The notes beneath the pieces are model-generated. The model was given only the letters and a program-made list of their open reading frames with translations, ran no database searches and was not told the origin of the DNA. Positions 17,801-25,545 of a stretch of 64,000 bases of DNA are shown piece by piece (position 1 is the stretch's first letter; the number at the start of each line of letters is the position of its first letter). The stretch covers positions 248,001 to 312,000 of the forward strand of contig CAYPOD010000001.1 in NCBI GenBank assembly GCA_964412375.1. Direction: 5' to 3'. The DNA comes from CADEDV01 sp964412375. GTDB taxonomy: Bacteria > Bacteroidota > Bacteroidia > Chitinophagales > Chitinophagaceae. The translations under genes and the position numbers were made by a program.

Positions 17801-18556
17801 ATGGATATAAAAAGACTCCCGGTTTTTTGCATTTTATTGCTTTCGGCAATAACCGTCAAAGCGCAATTCAACAAGGGAGATAAAATGGCCGGCGCTACAA
17901 TCGGCAGCATCAGTGCTGGCAGAGGATCCCAGGAAGCAACGGTTGCCCAGGTAGGCAGCACCACCGGCACCGTAAAAAACTTTGAAATGAACTTCAGTCC
18001 TTCATATGGCTGGTTTGTGTCAGAAAAAACCGCCGCCGGTTTCAGTCTTTTGCTTAACCCTGCCAGCCAGAAAGTTTCTTTCGAAGAAAATGGCAGCACA
18101 TTTCAAAGGGATAACGTCAGCACTTTTAATATAGGAATCGGTGGTTTTGCCAGGAATTATTTCAGTGCGGAAGGCAACTTTCTTCCTTTCGGGGAGTTTA
18201 GCTTCAATGCTGGCATCAACAATCGAAATACCGATGGTTTTTTTTACGGGGGTAGCGGCGCTTCAGCTTATAAAAGAACGTATGATGGAAAATCATCTGG
18301 CGGTTTTTTTACTAACGCCAATTTCCTGGTCGGCGTCACCCGCATGGTGGGTGAATATACCGGTCTTGATATTTATCTGGGATATAGATTTTCTTACAGT
18401 AAGGCAACCATGAAGACAACAACCATTACAGATAATGGCAATAACGGCAGCCCGGATGAAACAGCCATCAATGAAACCACGACCAAGTTTACCAATCATG
18501 GTTTTATGATCGGCCTCGGTTTTCAGGTCTTTTTAAAAGGAAGCAATAAAAAATAA
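17801..18556 (+). CDS. Outer-membrane beta-barrel protein
   Basis: 251 residues from the ATG at 17801; an upstream in-frame ATG at 17714 would bury the signal peptide and is not favoured. Signal peptide about 1-21 (ends ITVKA). The mature part alternates aromatic/hydrophobic and polar residues in amphipathic strands with Gly/Asn turns and ends in a strand with terminal aromatic (GLGFQVFLKG), the pattern of small outer-membrane barrels (OmpW/PorT-like size). No specific function can be read. It ends at a strong bidirectional terminator. Confidence 0.7.
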   Translation: MDIKRLPVFCILLLSAITVKAQFNKGDKMAGATIGSISAGRGSQEATVAQVGSTTGTVKNFEMNFSPSYGWFVSEKTAAGFSLLLNPASQKVSFEENGSTFQRDNVSTFNIGIGGFARNYFSAEGNFLPFGEFSFNAGINNRNTDGFFYGGSGASAYKRTYDGKSSGGFFTNANFLVGVTRMVGEYTGLDIYLGYRFSYSKATMKTTTITDNGNNGSPDETAINETTTKFTNHGFMIGLGFQVFLKGSNKK

Positions 18557-18575
18557 AAAGCTTGCTTACCAGAAA

Positions 18576-18615
18576 ACAGAAGACCCGGTTTCTTTGCAGG
18601 AACCGGGTCTTTTGC
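18576..18615. terminator. Bidirectional terminator between the beta-barrel and DksA-like genes
   Basis: AAGACCCGGTT at 18580-18590 pairs exactly with AACCGGGTCTT at 18601-18611, an 11-bp stem with a 10-nt loop. T/A runs sit on both sides and the flanking genes converge. Confidence 0.85.
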
Positions 18616-18631
18616 AATAGCTGCTATTTGA

Positions 18632-19465
18632 TTACTTATTCATCATTTGTTTAGCTTCAATACTTAGGGTGGCATGTGGCACGGCACGCAGCCTGGCTTT
18701 GTCAATCAGCTTGCCCGTAACCCGGCAAACACCATATGTTTTGTTTTCGATACGCATCATAGCCTTTTCCAGGTGATCAATGAATGTGATCTGGCGACTG
18801 GCCATTTGGCTCAGTTGTTCTCTTTCCATGCTCACACTGCCATCTTCCATGGTCATATAACGGCCTTCATCCATGTCACCGCCTTCGTCACGACGGGTGA
18901 TGAGGCCCTGCAAATAGGCCAGTTCCTTTTTAGCAGCATCAAGTTTTCTTGAAATGATCTCCCTGAATTCTGCAAGATCAGCATCTGAATATCTCATAGT
19001 GGGTCCGGTTTGTTGTAATGACTGTGTATCTAACACTGATTTGGTAAACTCTGGTTCATATTTTACAGAGCTTTTTGTCGTTGTCTTGGGAATGACCACC
19101 TTAGTTGGTTTGGGTGGTTCTTTTTTGATAACAGGTTTAGGCACCGGTTTTATGGAGACCAGCGATTTGGGGTCATTGGCTGCCGGTTTTTTAATAACAG
19201 GCTGTTCAGCCGGCTTGGCAACCACAACAGGTTTTGCGGGGGCCGGTGCCGGTTTGGCCACAGGTTTTTTGACCGGGGCAGTTTTAGGAGCCGCTTTTTT
19301 AACCACTGCTTTTTTTGCAGCAGGTTTTGCTGCTTTCTTAGGCTTTGGAGCCGGTTTCTTGGGTGCTGATTTCTTCACAATTTTTTTAGCTGCAGGTTTC
19401 TTTGCAGCAACTTTTTTGGCGGGTTTGACAGCCTTTTTAGGGGCTGGCTTCTTTTTATTAGCCAT
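18632..19465 (-). CDS. DksA/TraR-like protein with a long lysine/alanine/proline-rich N-terminal tail
   Basis: 277 residues. Residues 1-130 are a low-complexity basic tail rich in KKPA, KKAA and PAPAK words, like histone H1 or the tails of bacterial H1-like proteins. Residues 160-277 look like the DksA/TraR fold: a coiled-coil helix pair (around YSDADLAEFREIISRKLDAA to HLEKAMMRIENKTYG) and the C-terminal zinc-finger region. In the finger, only the first of four cysteines remains (YGVCRVTGKLID, then ATLSIEAK where CxxC is expected), so zinc binding is probably lost. DksA proteins bind the RNA polymerase secondary channel and work with ppGpp. It follows ileS by 3 nt and is cotranscribed. Confidence 0.82.
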   Translation of the reverse strand: MANKKKPAPKKAVKPAKKVAAKKPAAKKIVKKSAPKKPAPKPKKAAKPAAKKAVVKKAAPKTAPVKKPVAKPAPAPAKPVVVAKPAEQPVIKKPAANDPKSLVSIKPVPKPVIKKEPPKPTKVVIPKTTTKSSVKYEPEFTKSVLDTQSLQQTGPTMRYSDADLAEFREIISRKLDAAKKELAYLQGLITRRDEGGDMDEGRYMTMEDGSVSMEREQLSQMASRQITFIDHLEKAMMRIENKTYGVCRVTGKLIDKARLRAVPHATLSIEAKQMMNK

Positions 19466-19468
19466 AGT

Positions 19469-22400
19469 TTACCCTTTTTTTGAAACAATTACATTTAGCA
19501 ATACATCGTTAATGTCTATCTCTGTTCCGTTCTCTAATTCGCTTACAAATTCCAGTTTATCTGCCAGAATTTCGGCGCAAATATAGTCTTTAAACTGAGC
19601 CAAAGATTCTTTCATTCCGTTTGCTGCGGCAACCCTCAATTCCACCCGGTCGGTAAGTTCAAAACCACTGTCTTTCCGGATCTTCTGAATCCGGTTCACA
19701 AACTCACGGGCATGACCTTCAGCTTCCAGTTCCGGGTTCACCGTAATATCCAAAGCCACTGTCAATGATCCCTTATTCGCTACTGTCCAGCCCGGAATGT
19801 CTTCACTGCTGATCTCCACTTCGGTAGCCTGTAATATTACGGGTTCGCCATCAACTGACAAATTATATTGCCCCTCTTTTTCCAACAAGGCAATTTCATC
19901 CTGCGTAAACTGTGCCAATGCTGCTGTGACAGCTTTCATTTTTGGACCCAGTTTTTTTCCCAGTGCAACAAAGTTGGGTTTGATCTTTTTGCTGATAAAT
20001 GTATTGTCGGGATTGAGGTATTCTATCTCCTTCACATTGACTTCTGCTTTTACCAGGTCCTCCACTTTTTGCAATTGTTCTTTCATGGAAGAATTCAGTG
20101 CCGGTATCAATACTTTTTGCAGGGGCTGACGGACTTTAATATTCACTTTTTTGCGTAGCGATAAAACCAGCGAAGAAGCATCCTGTGCCAGTTGCATTCT
20201 TTCTTCCAGCGATTCATCAATGGCCCCTTCATTTGCAACCGGGTAGTCAGCATGATGCACTGATTGCACCTTGAATTTTCCGGTAACGGCATTCAGGTTC
20301 TGGAAAATGGCATCGCTGAAGAAAGGTGAGATAGGGGCTATCAGTCTTGTCAATGTTTCTAAACATTCATACAAAGTTTGATAGGCGCATATCTTATCCT
20401 GCTCATATTCTCCTTTCCAAAAACGCCGGCGGCATAACCTTACATACCAGTTACTCAAATGTTCATCTAAAAAATCCTCTATTACCCGACCGGCTTGTGT
20501 CGGCTCATAGTCATCCATATAGACATTGGCCTTCTTCACTACGGTATTTAATGAAGAAAGTATCCAACGGTCAATTTCAGGTCTTTGCTCCAACGGAACA
20601 TAGGCTTCTTTGAAAGCAAAACCATCCACATTGGCATAGAGGGCAAAAAACTGGTAAGTATTATATAAAGTACCAAAGAACTTTCGCTGCACTTCTTTAA
20701 TGCCGTCGAGGTCGAACTTCATGTTATCCCATGGCGAGGCATTGGTAACAAGATACCACCTGGTGGCATCAGCGCCGAAGCTTTCAATGGTCTTAAACGG
20801 ATCAACCACATTGCCGAGGCGTTTACTCATCTTGTTGCCGTTCTTATCCAGCACCAGCCCGTTTGACACACAAGTTTTATAAGCAACGGAGTCAAACAAC
20901 ATAGCAGCAATGGCATGTAGTGTATAGAACCAGCCCCTTGTCTGGTCAACACCCTCGGCAATAAAATCAGCCGGGAAAGACTGTTTGAACGTTTCCTTAT
21001 TCTCAAACGGGAAATGCCACTGCGCATAAGGCATGGCGCCACTGTCGAACCATACATCAATCAGGTCAGGCACTCTTTTCATCGGTTTCCCTGAGTCACT
21101 CACCAATGTAATTTCATCCACATAAGGTTTATGCAAATCGAGAATCCCTTCATGCAGGTAATGTTGATTGGTTTCGCCACCCAACACTTCAGCAGCTTTT
21201 TTGATCTCACTATTCAACTCATCAATGCTGCCGATACATTTCTCTTCACTGCCATCTTCTGTTTTCCAGATGGGTAAAGGTGTTCCCCAGAATCTTGAAC
21301 GGCTCAGGTTCCAGTCCACCATATTCTCAAGCCAGTTGCCAAAACGTCCTTCACCGGTTGATCTGGGTTTCCAGTTGATGGTTTTATTCAGCTCTACCAT
21401 CCTGTCCTTTACAGCTGTGGTTTTAATGAACCATGCATCCAAAGGATAATAAAGTATGGGTTTGTCTGTTCTCCAGCAATGCGGGTAGTTGTGTTCGTAT
21501 TTCTCTACTTTAAAGGCCCGGTTCTCCTTTTTCAGTTTTACCGCTATGTCAACATTTACATCCACATAGTCCTTCTGGTCTTTATAATTCTTTACATAGC
21601 GGTTGCTGAATTCACCGAGGCCATCAACAAATTTTCCTTCCCTGTCCACCATGGTGAGGATGCCGATATTGTATTTTTTACCCACTTTAAAGTCATCTGC
21701 GCCAAAGGCAGGGGCCGTGTGAACGATGCCGGTACCATCTTCTGTGGTTACAAAATCACCCACTAGTACACGAAATGGTTTTGCGCCGGGAGTTATTTCT
21801 TCAACGACTTTTGGTGAATTGGCTTCGTAAGGAAGTAGTTGTTCGTATTCACAGCCTTCGATGTCAGCGCCTTTGAATTCTGCCAGAATTTTCCAGGGAG
21901 TAGCCCCCCTGCCCCCCGTTGGGGGGTTCTTGGTACCCTCACTTAGGAGGCCGCTTACTTCTGTACGATATGTTTCAAAATCGCCATCTTTCCCTTCTTC
22001 TTTAAAATATTTACTCAACAATGCCTTGGCAAGTACTACATTGATTTCATTATGCAAGTAAGGGTTAACTGTCCTTACTAAAACATAATCAATGTTTCCA
22101 CCCACTGTCAATCCAAGATTGCTTGGCAACGTCCATGGCGTAGTTGTCCATGCAAGGAAAAAAACATCTTCACCTTTCGATGCAGAAAACAATTTACTGA
22201 TACCTGGGTTATCGTAAGCCCCTCCTTCGGAGGGGTTTGGGGAGGCCTTAAACATCGCCACACAACTGGTATCCTTCACATCCTTATACGTTCCCGGCTG
22301 GTTCAGTTCATGTGAACTTAAGCCGGTGCCCGCAGCAGGTGAATAAGGTTGTATGCTCACACTTTCATACAACAATCCTTTTTTGTACAACTCACTCAGC

Positions 22401-22897
22401 AGCCACCACAATGTTTCAATGTACTCATTCTTGAAAGTGATATAAGGATCGTTGAGATCAACCCAGTAACCCATTTTTCGGGTGATGTCATCCCACTTGT
22501 CTTTGAACCTTAATACCGCTTCGCGGCATTTCTGGTTATACTCTTCAACCGATATTTTTTTACCAATATCTTCTTTTGTGATGCCCAGTTCTTTCTCAAC
22601 TCCCAGTTCAATTGGCAAACCATGTGTATCCCATCCTCCTTTCCGCTTCACCTGGAAGCCCTTCATGGTCTTGTAGCGGCAAACCAGGTCTTTCAGTGTA
22701 CGGGAAATGACATGGTGAATACCGGGCATACCGTTAGCACTGGGCGGGCCTTCATAAAACACAAAAGGAGCGGCCCCTTCCCGTAATGACACACTTTTTT
22801 CAAATGCCTGGCTGTCAGCCCATTTGGCCAATATTTCCTGCTCCAATGCTGGCAGGTTCAGTCCTGTGAATTCCCTGTATTTTGTGTGTATTGCCAT
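19469..22897 (-). CDS. ileS: Isoleucyl-tRNA synthetase, with two in-frame palindromic insertions
   Basis: 1142 residues. Charges tRNA-Ile and hydrolyses misacylated Val-tRNA. The class I signatures are present: GPPSANGMPGIHH at 50-62 in place of HIGH, and NKMSKRLGNV. The editing domain carries FFLAWTTTPWTLPSN. It resembles the eukaryote-like type common in Bacteroidota. Two short stretches look foreign: KASPNPSEGGAYDNPG just before the editing core, and GLLSEGTKNPPTGGRGATP before LAEFKGADIEGCEYEQL. Both are encoded by GC-rich palindromes (see repeats) and keep the frame. It has its own -7 element and shares an operon with the DksA-like gene. Confidence 0.96.
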   Translation of the reverse strand: MAIHTKYREFTGLNLPALEQEILAKWADSQAFEKSVSLREGAAPFVFYEGPPSANGMPGIHHVISRTLKDLVCRYKTMKGFQVKRKGGWDTHGLPIELGVEKELGITKEDIGKKISVEEYNQKCREAVLRFKDKWDDITRKMGYWVDLNDPYITFKNEYIETLWWLLSELYKKGLLYESVSIQPYSPAAGTGLSSHELNQPGTYKDVKDTSCVAMFKASPNPSEGGAYDNPGISKLFSASKGEDVFFLAWTTTPWTLPSNLGLTVGGNIDYVLVRTVNPYLHNEINVVLAKALLSKYFKEEGKDGDFETYRTEVSGLLSEGTKNPPTGGRGATPWKILAEFKGADIEGCEYEQLLPYEANSPKVVEEITPGAKPFRVLVGDFVTTEDGTGIVHTAPAFGADDFKVGKKYNIGILTMVDREGKFVDGLGEFSNRYVKNYKDQKDYVDVNVDIAVKLKKENRAFKVEKYEHNYPHCWRTDKPILYYPLDAWFIKTTAVKDRMVELNKTINWKPRSTGEGRFGNWLENMVDWNLSRSRFWGTPLPIWKTEDGSEEKCIGSIDELNSEIKKAAEVLGGETNQHYLHEGILDLHKPYVDEITLVSDSGKPMKRVPDLIDVWFDSGAMPYAQWHFPFENKETFKQSFPADFIAEGVDQTRGWFYTLHAIAAMLFDSVAYKTCVSNGLVLDKNGNKMSKRLGNVVDPFKTIESFGADATRWYLVTNASPWDNMKFDLDGIKEVQRKFFGTLYNTYQFFALYANVDGFAFKEAYVPLEQRPEIDRWILSSLNTVVKKANVYMDDYEPTQAGRVIEDFLDEHLSNWYVRLCRRRFWKGEYEQDKICAYQTLYECLETLTRLIAPISPFFSDAIFQNLNAVTGKFKVQSVHHADYPVANEGAIDESLEERMQLAQDASSLVLSLRKKVNIKVRQPLQKVLIPALNSSMKEQLQKVEDLVKAEVNVKEIEYLNPDNTFISKKIKPNFVALGKKLGPKMKAVTAALAQFTQDEIALLEKEGQYNLSVDGEPVILQATEVEISSEDIPGWTVANKGSLTVALDITVNPELEAEGHAREFVNRIQKIRKDSGFELTDRVELRVAAANGMKESLAQFKDYICAEILADKLEFVSELENGTEIDINDVLLNVIVSKKG
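21901..21952 (-). repeat. GC-rich palindromic element inside ileS (copy A)
   Basis: 52 nt that on the plus strand begins TAGCCCCCCTGCCCCCC and ends CTTAGGAGGCC, with a CCCCCC/GGGGGG hairpin in the middle. It encodes about 17 residues of IleS without changing frame. It shares its ends (TAGCC...GGAGGCC) with copy B at 22215. Confidence 0.65.
22215..22247 (-). repeat. GC-rich palindromic element inside ileS (copy B)
   Basis: 33 nt, on the plus strand starting TAAGCCCCTCCTTCGGAGGGG and ending GGGGAGGCC (first 20 bases: TAAGCCCCTCCTTCGGAGGG). The CCCCTCC/GGAGGGG stem closes a short loop. It encodes the PNPSEGG stretch of IleS. The same type of word is scattered through many Bacteroidota genomes. 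Confidence 0.65.
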
Positions 22898-22910
22898 TCT
22901 AAAAAGAGGG

Positions 22911-22918
22911 CAAAGGTA
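22911..22918 (-). promoter_or_regulatory. -7 promoter element for ileS
   Basis: Minus strand TACCTTTG, an exact TAnnTTTG match 13 nt before the ileS ATG. No clear -33 partner. Confidence 0.4.
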
Positions 22919-22950
22919 AGGAATAATGCGGCGGGATTTAGCCCCTGAAA

Positions 22951-22980
22951 ACAGAAAACCTCCCTTGCGGGAGGCTTTTC
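22951..22980 (-). terminator. Terminator of the DUF6607 gene
   Basis: Minus strand: CCTCCC, loop GCAA, GGGAGG, then TTTTCTGTTTT. It lies 28 nt after the stop codon of the DUF6607 gene and separates it from ileS. Confidence 0.7.
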
Positions 22981-23002
22981 CTGATTTATTTATTGCTTCA
23001 GC

Positions 23003-23959
23003 CTAATGCTGTGCCAGTCCTTTTTCATCATGCCCGATGAACCGCTCAATCTCTGTCTTTATCTTTTTATCAATATCGGCTTCAGTGATTTTTTTGGCCG
23101 CATAATCTTTGGCCTGCTCCATCAGGTATTCATGAAGAAGCTTGTTGTCAATTTTATTTTTCAGTGATATCGTTTCGTGGCTGTTGATATAATCACTCCA
23201 GACCTTACGGACACGACCCCAATAGTCTTTGTTCTTTTCCCAATAGGTCAGTGCAGCTGCACACTCTTTGTCATCAATTCTCTTATAAGTATTGTATCCT
23301 TTTTCTTCCACCAGCAGTTTATCCTTGCCGTCTTTGCGGACGATCTTCTGGTTATCCTGCTCATGCAGGTAACCATAATCTGTAAAATTGATCTGGTTGG
23401 TTCTTTTTAAGATATTATAATCGCTGCGGGCAGTATATTCCCTTCTTGGCAACGGGGCATCGGTGGTGCTTTGCCAGATGATCTTATCATCAAGGTTTAC
23501 AAACTGGCTGAAACCCTGGTAGCGGGGCTCATCGGCCACTTCCCAAACAGTCTGCGTCCATTTGCCTTTCACCTGTTCTGCTGGTAAAGTCTCCTTCACC
23601 CATGTTCTGTTCCCTTTGTATTTCCAGATCACCGGGTTTTCGTAGGTCCATTCTTCCCGCCAGTGTTTTACAATAGCATTGGGGCCAACGATCAATAAAT
23701 GCTGAATAACGATTTTCCTATCGCTTACCTCTATTGGCAACGCCAGCTCTGCTGTTCCCCCGATTTCCTCTCTTTGATGGAATTTGTAATCAGGATCAGG
23801 TGAAAAGGTTTCTGCATATTTAAAATCAACCTCAAAACAACCACAGAGCTTGTTGATATAATCTCTGCCCGGAGTCGGGCTGCTATTATTTGCAGACGTT
23901 TGTGCCTGAAGAGATACGGTAAATGCCAGCGCTGATAAAACTGCCGCTATTCGTTTCAT
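23003..23959 (-). CDS. DUF6607 family secreted protein
   Basis: 318 residues with a signal peptide (1-19, ends SLQAQ). The sequence GRDYINKLCGCFEVDFKYAETF and the Trp-rich strands that follow (HWREEWTYENP, KGKWTQTVWEV) are as I know them from the DUF6607 family, whose function is unknown but which recurs next to TonB receptors and HmuY-like lipoproteins in Bacteroidota. The same neighbourhood is seen here, though a terminator separates it from the HmuY-like gene, so it has its own transcript. A role in haem or iron acquisition is inference from context only. Confidence 0.7.
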   Translation of the reverse strand: MKRIAAVLSALAFTVSLQAQTSANNSSPTPGRDYINKLCGCFEVDFKYAETFSPDPDYKFHQREEIGGTAELALPIEVSDRKIVIQHLLIVGPNAIVKHWREEWTYENPVIWKYKGNRTWVKETLPAEQVKGKWTQTVWEVADEPRYQGFSQFVNLDDKIIWQSTTDAPLPRREYTARSDYNILKRTNQINFTDYGYLHEQDNQKIVRKDGKDKLLVEEKGYNTYKRIDDKECAAALTYWEKNKDYWGRVRKVWSDYINSHETISLKNKIDNKLLHEYLMEQAKDYAAKKITEADIDKKIKTEIERFIGHDEKGLAQH

Positions 23960-24042
23960 AGTGTTTTACATTTTGCTGACAAAACAACGACGGAACCGTG
24001 ACGAAGACTTACGGAAAAAGAAAAACGGGTTTACGCAAAAGG

Positions 24043-24073
24043 AAAAAGCATTCCGGTTTTATTTCCGAAATGC
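24043..24073 (-). terminator. Terminator of the TonB receptor - HmuY operon
   Basis: Minus strand: GCATTTCGG, loop AAATAAAA, CCGGAATGC, then TTTTTCCTTTT. Nine pairs with one U-G. It starts 35 nt after the stop of the HmuY-like gene. Confidence 0.7.
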
Positions 24074-24107
24074 ATTTACATAAGAAGGGTATGTCTGAAA
24101 AATATCT

Positions 24108-25517
24108 TTATCCCCTTTTTACCAATTCATAAGCAATGGAAGGATAGCCCCTCACCCCACCATTGGTCAGCGAAGTGAACCTGAGCTTGTAATAATTATT
24201 GTCCCCATCCCGAATGATATAATAGCGGTCATCCCAGGTTTGCGCCGGAGAGGGAGTAGTTCTTCTCCAGTCGGCCCCAATTGCCAACTGTGTGCTGTTC
24301 CAGCTTGTGATGGTACCGTCTGTGAGATTGGCTTCGGTGAAAGAAGCAAACGCCTTTGCCGAGGTCAGCACTTTTGCCACCGCAACATTCCTGTTTTGAA
24401 AAATGATATCCTGAAACATATAGGGTACTTCGCCACCGCCGAAATTGGTGCTGCTTCCAAAATAGGACCAGGCCAGGTCCCATTTCTTTTTTTGCGGCGC
24501 TACATTCACAATGCCGTTATCAAAAGAAACATATTTAAAGAAGTAGGCATTGTCTTTGGGTATTTCTAACGTTGTAAAAGAAGTAGCGCTGATATCTGCA
24601 TGTTGCAGTGTGTACCCTCCGCTTGCATTGCGCAGGATGCGGATCTTTTTCCAGCCTCTTGCAGGCGCCGGTGTGCCAACACCTGTGCCGCGGTTTACGA
24701 TAAACACGGCGTTGTCGCCAGCTGTTGCTGCAATGGAGCCGATGGCAGTTCGGGTGATGTCGCCATTGGGATAATCAATATAAGGCATTTGCGATGGCAT
24801 CGGCGCAAACGGACTATAGGCCACCTCTGCTGAAAACCCGATAGTATCTGCTGCGGTCACTGCATTCAGATCATTCTTGCTGATCTTTTTTACCATCATT
24901 GCTGTTGAAGAATTAAGTATTGCATAGAAGCTGTCAGGAGCTGTGTAGAACCCGAAGTCCCAACTGGTGCGTTGCACCTGTGTTTGCCTGTTAGCGCTAA
25001 GATCAATGAACACCGTTGAAGGATAGGTTGCGCCGCCCCCGTCAATCATCCAGGCAGAATTGGTGGCGACCAGTTCAGAAAAGTTCAGAACAGTTTGCTT
25101 TCCTGCTCCGATCAACACCGGGGAAGCAGAACTGTACAGTTCAAACATCACTTTTTCATCACCGTCATACAAAACACCCGGCACTTTATTTACTGTAAAT
25201 GATGCTTCATTATTTCCTTCAGGCACTGTAACAGTTATTTTTCCGGCAACAGCTTCGGGTGTTGTGGTAAAATCTGTTCCATACACAGCGTTTTGCCCGG
25301 CAATGTTGATGACCAGCGGGATATCTTTATCGGTGCCTCTTGAAAGTTTCACCCTGACCAGCGCTGATGTTTCGTTTTCGGTTACACCAATAGCATTGGT
25401 TTCAAAAACCACAAAATTATCCGGCAATGACAGATCAGCTCTTTTGCGACAGCCTGCCATCATCAGCAAACTAACCATCGCTACAAATACAAACCCTGCA
25501 GCAGTTGTATTTTTCAT
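24108..25517 (-). CDS. HmuY-like haem-binding lipoprotein
   Basis: 469 residues. A lipobox (LMMAGC, Cys23) follows the signal peptide. Residues about 40-145 form a Calx-beta-like domain (ENETSALVRVKLSRGTDKD start). The rest resembles the HmuY fold, with the paired strands WDFGFYTAPDSFYAIL and KKWDLAWSYFG and the C-terminal NYYKLRFTSLTN. HmuY proteins take haem from host or environmental haemoproteins and pass it to the TonB receptor HmuR. It lies 28 nt downstream of the receptor gene, in the same operon. The haem-ligand histidines of Porphyromonas HmuY cannot be aligned by eye, so the ligand could differ. Confidence 0.78.
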   Translation of the reverse strand: MKNTTAAGFVFVAMVSLLMMAGCRKRADLSLPDNFVVFETNAIGVTENETSALVRVKLSRGTDKDIPLVINIAGQNAVYGTDFTTTPEAVAGKITVTVPEGNNEASFTVNKVPGVLYDGDEKVMFELYSSASPVLIGAGKQTVLNFSELVATNSAWMIDGGGATYPSTVFIDLSANRQTQVQRTSWDFGFYTAPDSFYAILNSSTAMMVKKISKNDLNAVTAADTIGFSAEVAYSPFAPMPSQMPYIDYPNGDITRTAIGSIAATAGDNAVFIVNRGTGVGTPAPARGWKKIRILRNASGGYTLQHADISATSFTTLEIPKDNAYFFKYVSFDNGIVNVAPQKKKWDLAWSYFGSSTNFGGGEVPYMFQDIIFQNRNVAVAKVLTSAKAFASFTEANLTDGTITSWNSTQLAIGADWRRTTPSPAQTWDDRYYIIRDGDNNYYKLRFTSLTNGGVRGYPSIAYELVKRG

Positions 25518-25545
25518 CTCTTTAGTTTTAAATTTTTCTTGTTAT

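Noticed and set aside
18954..19586. Long open frame (210 codons) on the plus strand opposite the Lys/Ala/Pro tail
   Set aside because: It is the antisense of repeated AAA, GCA and CCN codons, which gives a Phe/Gly/Ala/Leu-rich string with no domain; the minus-strand reading has a clear DksA-like half and operon context.
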